Below are positions 1-11,370 of a stretch of DNA of 64,000 bases, one piece after another. A model generated the notes under the pieces. The model was given only the letters and a program-made list of their open reading frames with translations, did no database searches and was not told where the DNA came from. The DNA lies in contig MU400580.1 in assembly GCA_022578965.1 (NCBI GenBank), forward strand, positions 62,001-126,000. Reading direction: 5' to 3'. The position numbers and the translations under genes were made by a program. Every line of letters begins with the position of its first letter. Position 1 is the first letter of the stretch. This DNA comes from Xylaria sp. FL1777 (lineage: Eukaryota; Ascomycota; Sordariomycetes; Xylariales; Xylariaceae).

Positions 1-754
1 ACTAGTACGTATGCATTTAAAACAATAAAACATATTATTTATTATTTTGCATATTAATAACTAATTAAAATAGCAAAAGTAAAACATAACTTTATAGCTA
101 GTAAAATTAATAAAAGAAGCAAAAATAAATTTTTGCTTTGTTTTAAATAAGCAGTTAGTTTTTTTAATGCGCTTTAATATTATAATATATAAAAAAAAAA
201 AAAAAAGAAAATACTTACGGAAAATTATTAAAATAATAATTCTAGAAAAAAAGAAATAATATTACGAAATTAGCATAGAAGTAGCCTTTAAAGCAGCTTA
301 ATGCCTTTATATATACTATGCATTTTTTTTTTTGCTAGCTAAAGCTAAAATTACATAATAACTTATTTAGTTTACTAAACTTACAGTAATTTAAAGCTTA
401 CTAAGCTTATAATAATCTAAAGCTTACTAAGCTTATAGTAATTTAATGCTTATTAAACTTGCAGTAATTTAAAAAAAATCATTACTTTTTTTACTTTTTC
501 TTTGTTTATATAATTATATATTTCCTATATTTAGTTATTTATTTAGTTCTAGTTTTTTAGCTATTAATTTCTTTATAACTGCTAAGCATTAATACACTTA
601 TTACTTTTAATCTTTTAAGATCCTTATTAATGCATAGTAGTAAAAATACCCCAAAAACTTCTTTAACGGACTACTGTTAAGGATTTTATTATTACTTGCA
701 AATCAAGACCCTAAAGGCAAACCTGTTATATTAATGTATAATAGGTCCGTTACA
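1..754 (+). mobile_element. Family A copy A0: 3' end of a gypsy element
   Basis: This is the last ~260 bp of internal sequence plus the complete 3' LTR of a family A Ty3/gypsy element whose body lies left of the window. It aligns by eye with 8390-9145 (A1) and 24290-25037 (A2), with C/T and G/A differences. The element ends at 754 in CCGTTACA; at 755 the sequence becomes family B, so A0 is inserted in B-plus. The expected duplicated target after the insertion would be 755-759 (tagat); its partner is outside the window. A0 keeps more C and G at its 3' end than the other copies. Confidence 0.85.
260..754 (+). repeat. 3' LTR of A0 (495 bp)
   Basis: It starts TATTAC (RIP form of the TGTTAC seen at 1446) and ends GTTACA, and has the same 495 bp length as both A1 LTRs. 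Four tandem 26-bp units lie at 370-473. A purine-rich tract at about 244-259, directly upstream, is the expected polypurine tract for plus-strand priming and confirms the plus orientation. Confidence 0.88.
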
Positions 755-1445
755 TAGATTTAGCTATTAAAAGTACGTTTTTTAACTTATTTTTAATAAG
801 GTTTATATAAAACAGATTTATATTTTTTAATAAATATATTGCTTTTTAAAAAAGCTAAAACTTACGCTAAAACTATATAAGCAAGCTATATAACTTATTA
901 TATAATAAAGCTTGTTTATTTATTGCTGCTTGCTAATAGATTAAAATTATAAAAAACTAATATTACGCTATATTTTTATATATTTTAAAAAGTTATACAA
1001 AAAACTTTTTTATTAACTACATTAGTTTAAATAAAACGTAAAATAAAATATACTATATAATAAATACTTATTTTAACATTAATATAAACTATAGCTAGTA
1101 TTAAGCTAATTAAACAACAGTTTTTTTTATACAAATAAAAAAAAAGAACTTAAACTTAGCTTTATATAAAATACTTAAATTAATGCTTAATAAGCTTAAA
1201 AAAGCATAGCAAGCGTTTAATATTAGCTACTAAAGTAAAATTTAATTAAATATAAACATTATATAAGCATATTAAAATATACTAAAGTTAGTTATAATGT
1301 TAATTTTTTAAAAACTTATATGCAAAGAATTTTTTGCTAATTTATAAGCATACTTACGTATAGCATTAAATAGTATAGCAAAAACTTTTATATAAAAAAA
1401 CAATAAGTTATACTTTATAAACTAAAAATATAATTATAGCTATAT
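755..1445 (+). other. B-plus internal segment, upstream of integrase
   Basis: This 691 bp stretch between A0 and A1 matches, in reverse complement, B-minus from about 63806 down to about 63125. By position it is the Gag/protease part of the copia polyprotein, but I could not recognise a zinc knuckle or a protease motif in any frame. It is very A/T-rich with many TAA/TAG stops. Confidence 0.6.
1441..1445. repeat. Target-site duplication of A1, left copy (TATAT)
   Basis: The five bases before the TGTTAC start of A1 are TATAT, and the same five follow the TTACA end at 9146-9150. B-minus, which lacks A1, reads straight through this point near 63120. A 5 bp duplication is usual for gypsy integrases; the sequence is low in complexity, so the length-matched element ends are the stronger evidence. 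Confidence 0.75.
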
Positions 1446-1940
1446 TGTTACAAAATTAGCACAGGGGTGGCCTTTAAAGCGGCTTAATGCTTTTATATAT
1501 ATTATATACTTTTTTTTTTGCTAGCTAGAACTAAAGTTATATAATAACTTACTTAGCTTACTAAGCTTACAGTAATTTAAGGCTTACTAAGCTTACAGTA
1601 ATTTAAAGCTTACTAAGCTTATAGTAATTTAGTGCTTACTAAACTTGCAGTAATTTAAAAAAAGTTATTACTTTTTTTACCTTTTTTTTATTTATATAAT
1701 TATGTACTTTTTATATTTAGTTATTTATTTAGTTTTAGTTTTTTAGCTATTAATTTTTTTATAATTGCTAAGCACTAATATATTTATTACTTTTAATTCC
1801 TTAAGACTTTTATTAATGCATAGTAATAAAAGTACTTTAAAAACCTCCTTAACGGACTACTGTTAAAAATTCTATTATTACTTACAAATTAAAACTTTAA
1901 AAGCAAGCTTGTTATATTAATATATAACAAGTTTATTATA
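1446..1940 (+). repeat. 5' LTR of A1 (495 bp)
   Basis: It starts TGTTACAAAATTAGC and ends TTATTATA (TTACA in the 3' LTR), so the ancestral termini were TGT...ACA. It carries the best preserved version of the LTR start, including a CAGGGGTGGCC block at about 1461-1471 that other copies have lost. No tRNA primer-binding site could be assigned after 1940; the sequence there is too mutated. Confidence 0.92.
1556..1659 (+). repeat. Four tandem 26-bp units in the A1 5' LTR
   Basis: Four head-to-tail 26-bp units start at 1556, 1582, 1608 and 1634. The core is GCTTACTAAGCTTACAG followed by TAATTTAA; AGCTTACTAAGCT is an inverted repeat with a one-base centre. The same array occurs in every family A LTR: 370-473, 8761-8864, 9602-9705 and 24654-24757. 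Tandem units in an LTR often act as promoter or enhancer elements; that role is inferred here. Confidence 0.85.
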
Positions 1941-2689
1941 CTTTAATAGCTTTTTAATTAATAGGACTTAATATATAAAAACAAATATTAGTATAAAAAG
2001 TTAAGTAATAAACAATTTATAAAATAAACTTTTAAAGGTATACTAAAAAGATATTTAAAAAATAAAAATGCTAAATAGCATTACATAAATAAGCTTTACT
2101 TAATAACTAATAAAACTAGATTTAAGTTATGCTACTAAAAACAAAAAGTTAAAAATTAAGTTTAAAGATTTTAAAGACTTTTAGAACTAGCAACGTACTA
2201 AAACAACAAATTTTAGCACTTTTACTAGCTACTTTTATTAAAAAAAAAGCAGTAGCAAGAAAAAAAAAGTTAAGCAGCAGTAATAAAAAAGAACTAATAT
2301 TAATGCTAGCGCTATAAAGCAAACTAGTTGCTTTAACTTAAAAAATAGCTTAAATACTAAGCGTTATAACCTTTAAATTAGTGTAAACATTAGCTATAAT
2401 AATTAAAGCAGCAATAATAATTATTATTATAACAGATTAAAGTTTTAAACAAGTAATTATATTATAACTAACGTTAATACTACTACTAGCAAACTTAACG
2501 CTTATTTTTACTACTGTTATACTTAAAGTAATAACTTAAAATAAAAAACTTAATTTTTTATTACTACTACTGCTTTTATTATTAAGATTATTTATAATAT
2601 TAAAAATATTAAACATTAAAAGTTTTAAATCTACTGCTTTAAAGCTTTATAATAAATCTACAAATATAAAAGCCTTTTTAATTTACGTT
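1941..2689 (+). other. A1 leader and start of gag (unresolved)
   Basis: This is the stretch between the 5' LTR and the recognisable Gag core. It should hold the primer-binding site and the N-terminal part of Gag. Poly-A, AGCAG and GTAGCAAG tracts at about 2240-2290 suggest a charged low-complexity N-terminus, but no start codon can be chosen with confidence. Confidence 0.5.
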
Positions 2690-3322
2690 AGATTTTATTT
2701 AAAATAGCACTTTACTATTATTATAAAAAAGAACTAAAAAGTAATAACTATTTTATAATTCTTGTTAAGAAAAATACTAAAATAATTTTAACTTATTTTA
2801 AAGGATTTTTTAAAAGCTAACAAGTTAATTAACTTTAAGCTAAAAACAAAAAAGATTTTTAAAAATTATGTTAAGTTTAAAAATTAAATAAAAGCATTAT
2901 TTAAAAATACCTAAAAAGCAAAACATGCAAAAAAAGCATTTTACTGCTTAAAATAAACAAAAGCAACAATAAATTACGCTATAAAATTTAAACAATTAGC
3001 AGTAATCTTAAAATTACTTAAGCTTACATTATTTTACTTATTTTATAATGAACTTAAAACTTAAGTTTAAAACAAACTATGCAAAATAAATAAACTAACA
3101 AAAATTAATACGTATATTAATATAGCTATTATAATTAATTAATAATTATTTAATTAGTACTTTAAAACTAAAAGAACTAAAAAAAACAAAAAAAAAAATA
3201 TTTAAAAAAGTATTAAATAAAGATTTAAGCAAATTAATAAAATTTAAAAACAATAATCTTAAGATATGTTTAAAATTAAATGTTATAACTATAAAAAAAA
3301 AAAACATTTTTAAAAATAATGC
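2690..3322 (+). pseudogene. gag: A1 gag remnant: capsid domain and CCHC zinc knuckle
   Basis: Gag forms the virus-like particle that packages the element's RNA. In the frame beginning at 3041, FYNEL followed by K, T, stop, V and stop matches the retrotransposon Gag pattern FYxGLK, with stops where Gln codons would have been hit. Upstream, YAIKFKQLAVILKL matches the YAxxFxxLA motif of the same family. In the same frame a nucleocapsid knuckle lies at 3281-3322: Cys at 3281, a second Cys mutated to Tyr at 3290, His at 3305 and Cys at 3320, giving the C-x2-C-x4-H-x4-C spacing. The frame differs from pol by one base, so either pol is reached by frameshifting or an indel lies between. The remnant is broken by many TAA/TAG codons. 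Confidence 0.82.
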
Positions 3323-5159
3323 TAATTTAAAAAAAAGAACAAAAAAAAAAGCTACAAAAAAGAAAAGATCTTTTAGCTTAAAAAAAAAATACAAGTTATA
3401 AAAGTTTAAAACAACAAAAAATAATAAAGCAACTTAAAAAATATGTTTTTAAAGCAAAAATATAAAATTGCTATTTTAAGTTAAAACAAAAATATTATAC
3501 TAAATAAATCTAAATGCTTTATTTATATAAGTTAAAATAAATAAACATATAAATATTATTTAAAGGCTTTATAGTTATTAAAACAAATTGCAAAAAAATA
3601 TATTTACTATATAAACAATTAAAGTTATTTAATATATAACTTAAAAAAATAGTTTAACTAAAAGTAACAAATAATAAAAAGTAGTAAATTAACGTAATTA
3701 GCAAACTTATAAAACTATAAAAACTTTAAATTATTAAAGCTTAAAATATAGCTTAAAAAAAGTTATATTTAAAAAAACAAAACTATAATTATAAATAGTA
3801 TAGTTATTAAACTAATTATAAACTATTAAAACACTTAATTATTAAATAAACTTAAAAAAATAAAACTTATAAAACTTTAAAGCAAAAACAAATAAAATTA
3901 AAAGCTATAAAAAACACTATAAAAAAAAAACTAATAAAAATAAATAAAGTATTTTTATAGCTTAAACTGCTTTAAATATAATAAAACAAAAAAGCATTAA
4001 TAGTTAATATAAAAACTAATACGTTTTAAAAACTAGAACTAATAATTTAACTAATTACTAAAAGTTATTACTATAATAAAACTATAATAAAAAACAATAA
4101 TAATATTTTATGCTTAAAAAATCTAAAACATAATAAAGTATTATAAAATTGTTATATAATATATTATTGCTACTAATATTTACTTAATAAACTAAAAAAT
4201 AATTAATTTTTTAAACAAATTGCAAAAACAAAAATATAAAACTTTTATAAATTAAAGTAGTTAGTTATAACTATAATTTATTATAAAAATTTATAAAGAT
4301 TTGCAACATTTAAAAAAAATTTTAATTGTACTTATAATATTATTTTAAAAAAATGTAAAAATAACTGCTATAAATATTACTAGCTAATTAAAGCACAATT
4401 ATATTAAAAAATAATTGCTAAAAGTAAAAAAGCTTAAAAACTGCAATTTAAAGCTTAACTAAAAGCAAAAATAAAACAAAGCGCAATAGCATTTAAAATA
4501 TAAAATAAAACAAACATTTAAACATTTAATAAAAAAAAGTTAAAAAATAAAATAAATATTTGCTAAAAAAGCAGCAAATAGCTAAAAAAACTAAAGCTTT
4601 ACGTAAAGTTTAATGCAATAATTAATAAAACTAATTTAAAATTAAATTTATATATTAAAAAAGAAAATATAACACTTTAATTAACTTAAAAGCATAAGCT
4701 AATATAATTTTACTTAAAATAATAAAACAAGATAAAATTTTTTAAAAATATAAGCAAAAATCTTAAAAAATTAAAGGATTTAATAAAAATATTTTTAGCT
4801 ATAATAACAGTTATATACTTAAAAAAACCAAACTTTTTAATATATTTATATAAAAATACAAAAAACAAATTGCATTAAATATTACTAATATATTTAATTA
4901 TAACATTATTTTAAAAATATTATAGCTAAAAACTAGCGACTTTTTAATTTAATAAAAAGTAAAAACTATTAATTAAAAAAATAAAAAACAAAGCAAAAAA
5001 ATCAGAAAAATCGCAAAAAAAATCCTAAACAAAATACTAAAAATATATTATAAATTTTACAAACTATTTAAAAAAAGAAAAAAAAAAGAACTTCTTAAAC
5101 ATAGCTTATAAAACTATTACATTTTTATTAAAAAAGAATATTAACTAAAGCTTTATTAA
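3323..5159 (+). other. A1 region between gag and RT, protease expected
   Basis: Aspartic protease and the RT linker should lie here. The DSG/DTG active-site triad could not be recognised in any frame, because Asp, Ser and Gly codons are all vulnerable to this mutation. The stretch is very A-rich on the plus strand (long poly-A and AAC runs), like the rest of the family A coding strand. Copy A2 is about equally degraded here. Confidence 0.5.
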
Positions 5160-7973
5160 GTATACTATATAAGCTTAAATAAAACAAACGCTTTATAAAA
5201 ATACATTTAAAAAAACCTAGCAAAAGGATTTTTAAAAAAGTTTTAGTTATTTACTAAATATTTTACAGTGCTAGTACTTAAAATAAAAAATAAAAAACAA
5301 CTAATTAATAAAAAAAAAAAACTAGTATAACAAATAATAGTTAATTATTAACTATTAAACATAATTATTATTGCAAATAAATACCTTTTTATTTTGCTAA
5401 TAATTATAAAAGAAAACATTAGTTAAGTAAAATAATTTATAGCAGTTAATATTTTAAATAAATATTATACTATTAAAATAGCTAAAGAAAAAAAATAAAA
5501 AACTGCTATATAAACAATATATAAACTATATAAGTATATAGTTATGCTATAAAAACTATAAAACGTATTAGTTAGCTTTTAATATATAATAATAATAATT
5601 CTACGGAAGTTTTTAAACAAATTTATATTTATTTATTTAAATAATATTTTAATTTACTTTAAAACACTAAAAAAACACAAAAAACATATAACTTAAGTAT
5701 TAAAAACATTTAAACAAGCAAAATTATAACTTAATACAAAAAAGTATATATAGCATATATAAAAAATTAACTTTTTAAAATTTACAATTATTTTAAAACA
5801 AATATAAATTTAATAGTTAAAAATTAATATAATATAAAACTAGAAAATATTTAATTTAGCTACTATTATAAACATATAATAAGCATTAAGATTTTTAAAC
5901 TATGTTTAAATGTTAATTTAAAACTTTAAAAAAATAGCATTTTACTTTATAAAGTATATAAAAAAAAAATACAAAAAAAAATCCTTTTTAATTTTAAAAA
6001 AAGCTTAAAAAGCTTTTAAAAAACTAAAACTAAAAGTTATTTTTAACTTTATAGTTAAACTACCTAATTTACAAAAAGAAAAAAAGCTAAAAATAAATGC
6101 TTTAGATAGTATAATTGTAAAAGTTTTAAAATAACTAAAAAACAACAAAAAATAGCACTTAGTAGCTTATTATTTTAAAGCATTACAAAACGTAGCATTA
6201 TAATACTTTATATATAATAAAGAACTGCTTGTAATTATTACAGCACTTAAAAAGTAAAAACTGTTTTTTATAAAAACTATAAAGCTAATTAAAATCTATT
6301 TAAATTATTAAAACTTAATAAAATTTATAATTATATAAAAGATTATTAAACAATATAAAAATTAAATAGTTTTTTTTTCTAAATTTAACTTTAAAATATA
6401 TTACATTAAAAAAAAAGAAAACATTTAAGCAAACATATTTAGTTAATAAAGTTAAAAAGGATTTAAAGTTCTAAAAAAAAACATTTAAGTATTATATTTT
6501 TAAAAAAATAAAAGCTTAAAAATTAAAGTTATATTTAAAAACTTTATAAATATATAGCTATAATAAGCTTATAACTTAAAAAAGTTAATATAACTATAAA
6601 AACATAAAAAATTAAAAAATAATAAGCTAATATATAAACATAAGGTTTATTTACTAAAATTTTTATAAAACAAGTTTATTAAGAAATTTTATAAACATTT
6701 ATTATATAAACACTAAAAAACAACAAAAATAGTTAAACAATTATAGAAAAAATATAATTTTTTAAAACTATAAAACATAGTTAAATCTATTATAAAAAAG
6801 TGCAATATTTATAACAAAACTAAAGTAGCTTAATATAAGCTTTATAAACTATTATAACTTATATAAATACTTAAATAAGCATAGTATACTATTGCTTAAA
6901 ATTTTATTATAGCATTACTTTTATTAACTAATTTAGTTATAAAAATATAATATAATAAAATATAAGTTATTATTAATAAACTTACTAAGTATGCTTATTT
7001 TTTACTGTTTAAAAAAAATATAATAGTTAAACAACTTATATACGCTTTTATATGCTAATATTTAAATAAGCATAAACTACTAAAAAAGATTATTTTAAAC
7101 TGAAATAAGTTATTTACTTTTAAGTTTAAAACTAGCTTTTTTAAACTTATTAGTATTAAACTAAAGTTTTTAACTGCTTATTACTTATAAACAAATAAAC
7201 AAACAAAAAAATTAAACTAAATATTAAAACAATATTTATAAAGTTATATTAACTACTAATAAAATAATTAAGTAAAACTATTATTAATAGCATAAATTTT
7301 ATATAATATATTAATAAACAAAAATATAAACATATTTTTGCATAAAGCTGTTTATAAACAGCAAGCAATTATTAAAAAACAAAAAAAAACATTAATAAAA
7401 ACACCTGTTATTTTAACTATAGTACTTTAAGTAAAAACTATTATAACAAAAATTAAAACGCTATAAGCTAAACTGCAACTATGTTTTTAGTTTTTATAAT
7501 AATAAATATTAGTATACTATAACAAAAAACAAACTAAAAAACTAACTTTTAAAAAAAAAAACAAAGTTTATTTGCTATAATAAAAATAAAATATAAACAC
7601 TAATATTTTTTAAATTAAAACAAAACAACTAAGCAATAAATTAAAATTTAAAAAATTTAGCTCTTTTAAAATTAAAGAAGTTATTTTACTTATTAACTAT
7701 AAATTATTATTACTAAAAAATATGCAAATTTACCTTATTTTTTACATTTTTTTACTAAAACTAGTACTTATTAAAATATTTATTAAAATATAACTAAAAA
7801 TAAAAACAAATTAAAACGTTTATAAAGTTAAAAGTATATTAGATTTCCGTTAAAACAACAATAATCTAAAGTATTTTATTAAATAAAAAAAATATTTATA
7901 TACTAATAATACTTAAAAACTTAAAAAACACTTAAAAACTGCTAAAGTAGTTATAAATTAGTTTTATTATTAA
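5160..7973 (+). pseudogene. pol: A1 pol remnant: RT, RNase H, integrase, chromodomain
   Basis: All domains are in one frame (codons start at multiples of 3). The RT N-terminus reads NLAKGFLKKF near 5214. The RT active site is at 5634-5645, read as YLNN, that is YLDD with both Asp changed to Asn, followed by ILIYFKTLKKH as in gypsy RTs. RNase H is recognised from LVAYYFKAL and YNKELLVIITALK (about 6156-6240). The integrase zinc finger has His at 6696 and 6711, Cys at 6801 and a second Cys mutated to Tyr at 6810. The integrase core ends in TAYYLQTNKQTKKLNQ (about 7170-7217), matching TAYHPQTDGQTE. The chromodomain, at about 7790-7973, reads YTNNT, stop, KLKKHLKTAK, matching the TWEP...HLK pattern. 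Such chromodomains usually steer integration to heterochromatin. Confidence 0.92.
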
Positions 7974-8634
7974 TACTTTAACTGCTTAAAACTAAAAAAA
8001 GAAAGTTAACTTTAAAAAAAACGCTTAAAAAATTTTAATTAAACTTAAATAAAGCAGCTTGTGCTGCTTTAGCTTGCTTTTTTTGTTGTTTTTGCTTTTT
8101 TACTAGCGCTTTTTGTTTTTTTTTAATATGCTTTATTTTGTTTAGTTTATTTAAGAACTAAAGCTTTTATTAAATTATTTTAACACTTTTTGCTTTTAAA
8201 AAACGTTTTTATATATAAAACTAAGCTAACTTGCTTACAACAAAATTAAAGTTATTTTAAGCTTGTTTTAATTTTTTTTAAACTAAAAGTAGCTATTGCT
8301 TTGTTTGCTTTTTTTTTTTTTTAAAACAACAATATTTAGAAACTATATTGTTAATTAAATTAACTAAAACTTTTAATCTGTTATAAAAGCAACTAACGCG
8401 TACGCATTTAAAACAATAAAATATATTATTTGTTATTTTATACATTAGTAACTAATTAAAGCAGCAAAAGTAAAGCATAATTTTATAGCTAGTAAAATTA
8501 ATAAAAAAAGCAAAAATAAGTTTTTGCTTTATTTTAAATAAACGGTTAGTTTTTTTAATGCGTTTTAATATTATAACATACAAAAAAAAAAGAAAGAAAA
8601 AATATTTACGGAAAATTATTAAAACAACAATTCT
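7974..8634 (+). other. A1 3' untranslated region
   Basis: After the chromodomain the composition switches from A-rich to T-rich (about 8070-8330). No further domain is seen. The hairpin at 8051-8070 is the only structured element; the rest leads to the polypurine tract. Confidence 0.6.
8051..8070. other. Perfect 8-bp stem-loop in A1 3' region
   Basis: AAAGCAGC and GCTGCTTT flank a TTGT loop. In A2 the same place (about 23946-23965) has lost the pairing through transitions, so the A1 version is closer to the ancestor. It could be an RNA hairpin near the transcript end or a chance palindrome. Confidence 0.55.
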
Positions 8635-8650
8635 AAAAAAAAAAGAATAG
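8635..8650 (+). other. Polypurine tract of A1
   Basis: An almost pure purine run, with a single T just before the LTR, abuts the 3' LTR at 8651. It is the expected primer for plus-strand DNA synthesis and fixes the element's orientation as plus. Equivalent tracts precede the LTRs at 260 and 24544. Confidence 0.75.
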
Positions 8651-9145
8651 TATTACAAAATTAGCACAAAAGTAGCTTTTAAAGCAGCTTAATGCTTTTA
8701 TATATATTATATACTTTTTTTTTTGCTAGCTAAAGCTAAAGTTATATAATAACTTATTTAGCTTACTAAGCTTACAGTAATTTAAAGCTTACTAAGCTTA
8801 TAGTAATTTAAAGCTTACTAAGCTTATAGTAATTTAATGCTTACTAAACTTGCAGTAATTTAAAAAAAATTACTACTTTTTTTACTTTTTTTTTATTTAT
8901 ATAATTATGCACTTCTTATATTTAGTTACTTACTTAGTTCTAGTTTTTTAGCTATTAATTTTTTTATAACTACTAAATACTAATATATTTATTATTTTTA
9001 ATCTTTTAAGACTTTTATTAATGCATAGTAGTAAAAGTACCTTAAAAACCTCCTTAACGGACTACTGTTAAGAATTCTATTATTACCTGCAAATTAAGAC
9101 CTTAAAGGCAAGCCTATTATATTAATATATAACAGGTTTATTACA
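8651..9145 (+). repeat. 3' LTR of A1 (495 bp)
   Basis: It begins TATTAC (TGTTAC after mutation) and ends TTTATTACA. It has the same length as the 5' LTR at 1446-1940 and differs from it by transitions, for example CAGGGGTGGCC against CAAAAGTAGCT near the start. The four 26-bp units are at 8761-8864. Confidence 0.92.
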
Positions 9146-9491
9146 TATATAAAAAATTAACAATTTAAATTTATATTAAAGTTATTAAGTTAATTAATTA
9201 AATAGCTAAGCTACTTTTAAAGCTATAACTAAAAAAACTAAAACTTTTGTACGAATAAAAAATGTTTTGTTTGCTAAAAAAAAAGCTACTAGTTAATACG
9301 CTATATTTTTTAAAAGAAAGCTTGTATAAAAAACATATTTTTTAATTCGTATAAAATAATCTATAGCTAAAAACTTACTTTAAAAGAATTTTCTTTATAT
9401 ATAACAAAATATAAAAAATATTTAAAGTTAAACAATAGTGCTAAAAATATTAATAAGAAATTTAGTAATTAAATTACTTAGTATTTAACAA
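9146..9491 (+). other. B-plus internal segment between A1 and A2
   Basis: The first five bases are the right TSD copy of A1 and the last five (9487-9491, AACAA) the left TSD copy of A2. The rest is the reverse complement of B-minus at about 63120 down to 62780, which reads through without either insertion. No domain is recognised. Confidence 0.8.
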
Positions 9492-9985
9492 TGTTATAAA
9501 ATTAGCACAAAAATGACCTTTAAAACGGCTTAATGCCTTTATATATATTTTGCACCTTTTCTTTTGCTAGCTAAAGCTAAAGTTACATAATAACTTATTT
9601 AGCTTATTAAGCTTATAGTAATTTAAAGCTTACTAAGCTTATAGTAATTTAAAGCTTACTAAGCTTATAATAACTTAGTGCTTATTAAACTTATAGTAAT
9701 CTAAAAAAAGTTATTACTTTTTTTATTTTTTTTTTGTTTATATAATTATGCATTTTTTATATTTAATTATTTATTTAGTTCTAGTTTTTTAGCTATTAAT
9801 TTTTTATAACTACTAAGCACTAATACATTTATTACTTTTAATTTTTTAAAACTTTTATTAATGCATAATAATAAAAGTACCTTAAAAACCTTTTTAATAA
9901 ACTACTGTTAAAAATTCTATTATTACTTATAAATTAAAACTTCAAAAATAAACCTGTTATATTAATATATAACAAGTTTATTATA
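9492..9985 (+). repeat. 5' LTR of A2 (494 bp)
   Basis: It starts TGTTATAAAATTAGC and ends TTTATTATA, one base shorter than the A1 LTRs. The four 26-bp units are at 9602-9705. It matches 1446-1940 with transitions in both directions of mutation load. Confidence 0.9.
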
Positions 9986-10735
9986 CTTTAATAGCTCTTT
10001 AATTAATAAAACTTAACATATAAAAATAAATATTAGTATAAAAAGTTAAATAACAAACAATTTATAAAATAAACTTTTAAAAGTATACTAAAAAAATATT
10101 CAAAAAACAAAAATACTAAATAGCATTATATAAATAAACTTTACTTAATAACTAATAAAACTAGATCTAAGTTATATTACTAAAAACAAAAAATCAAAAA
10201 TTAAGTTTAATAATTTTAAAAACCTTTAAAACTAACAATATATTAAAACAACAAACTTTAGCACTTTTATTAGCTATTTTTATTAAAAAAAAAGCAGTAG
10301 TAAAAAAAAAAAAATTAAGCAATAGCAATAAAAAAAAACTAATATTAATACTAGCATTATAAAGCAAACTAGTTATTTTAACTTAAAAAACAGCTTAAAT
10401 ATTAAACGTTATAACTTTTAAACTAATATAAATATTAACTATAATAATTAAAGTAGTAATAATATTTGCTGCTATAATAATAAATTAAAGCTTTAAACAA
10501 ATAATTATATTATAATTAATATTAATATTACTATTAGTAAACTTAATGCTTACTTTTATTATTGCTATATTTAAAATAATAACTTAAAATAAAAAACTTA
10601 ACTTTTTATTACTATTATTGCTTTTATTATTAAAATTATTTATAATATTAAAAATACTAAATATTAAAAGTTTTAAACTTATTGCTTTAAAGCTTTATAA
10701 TAAATTTATAAATATAAAAGCTTTTTTAATTTATG

Positions 10736-11370
10736 CTAAACTTTATTTAAAATAGTATTTTATTATTATTATAAAAAAAAATTAAAAAGTAATAACTATT
10801 TTATAATTTTTATTAAAAAAGGTACTAAAATAGTTTTAACTTATTTTAAAAGATTTTTTAAAAGCTAACAAATTAACTAACTTTAAGCTAAAAACAAAAA
10901 AATTTTTTAAAAACTACATTAAGTTTAAAAATTAAATAAAAACACTATTTAAAAATATTTAAAAAGCAAAACACGCAAAAAAAGCACTTTATTACTTAAA
11001 ACAAACAAAAGCAGTAATAAATTATACTATAAAATTTAAACAATTAGTAATAATTTTAAAATTACTTAAGCTTATACTATTTTATTTATTTTATAATAAA
11101 CTTAAAACTTAAGTTTAAAACAAACTATATAAAATAAATAAACTAGCAAAAATTAATATATATATTAATATAGCTATTATAATTAATTAATAATTATTTA
11201 ACTAGTACTTTAAAACTAAAAAAACTAAAAAAAACAAAAAAAAAAATACTTAAAAAAGTATTAAACAAAAGTTTAAACAAATCAGTAAAATCTAAAAATA
11301 ATAACTTTAAAATATATTTAAAGTTAAATGTTATAACTTTAAAAAAAAAACACTTTTAAAAACAATGCTA
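10736..11370 (+). pseudogene. gag: A2 gag remnant
   Basis: This is collinear with A1 gag (offset about 8046 bases). The capsid segment reads FYNKL at about 11087, and the zinc knuckle begins with Cys at 11329, followed by a Cys-to-Phe or Tyr change and a His at about 11351. It is more decayed than A1: the Gly of the FYNGL motif reads Lys, which requires two G-to-A changes. It has no coding capacity. Confidence 0.75.

Larger units (their letters stand above)
1446..9145 (+). mobile_element. Family A copy A1: complete Ty3/gypsy chromovirus, RIP-inactivated
   Basis: This is a complete 7.7 kb LTR retrotransposon inserted in B-plus. Its order is LTR (1446-1940), leader, gag (2690-3322), an unresolved protease stretch, then RT, RNase H, integrase and chromodomain (5160-7973), a 3' untranslated region with a small hairpin, a polypurine tract (8635-8650), and LTR (8651-9145). 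Gag before pol, with integrase after RNase H and a C-terminal chromodomain, is the arrangement of Ty3/gypsy chromoviruses. Both LTRs are 495 bp and differ by many transitions. With the nested insertion removed, copy A2 has nearly the same length (about 7697 bp). No part can be active: the catalytic Asp codons read as Asn and stops are frequent. Confidence 0.93.

Noticed and set aside
1556..1659. Regular 26-bp repeats considered as a CRISPR array
   Set aside because: The units are directly adjacent with no spacers, lie in LTRs, and the context is a fungal retroelement.
1941..1960. tRNA primer-binding sites after the 5' LTRs
   Set aside because: The sequences after 1940, 9985, 13788 and 52226 are too mutated to match any tRNA 3' end convincingly.
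3146..3394. 82-codon minus-strand open frame
   Set aside because: It is antisense to the A1 zinc-knuckle region of gag and is poly-Phe/Lys-like from A-runs; a shadow.
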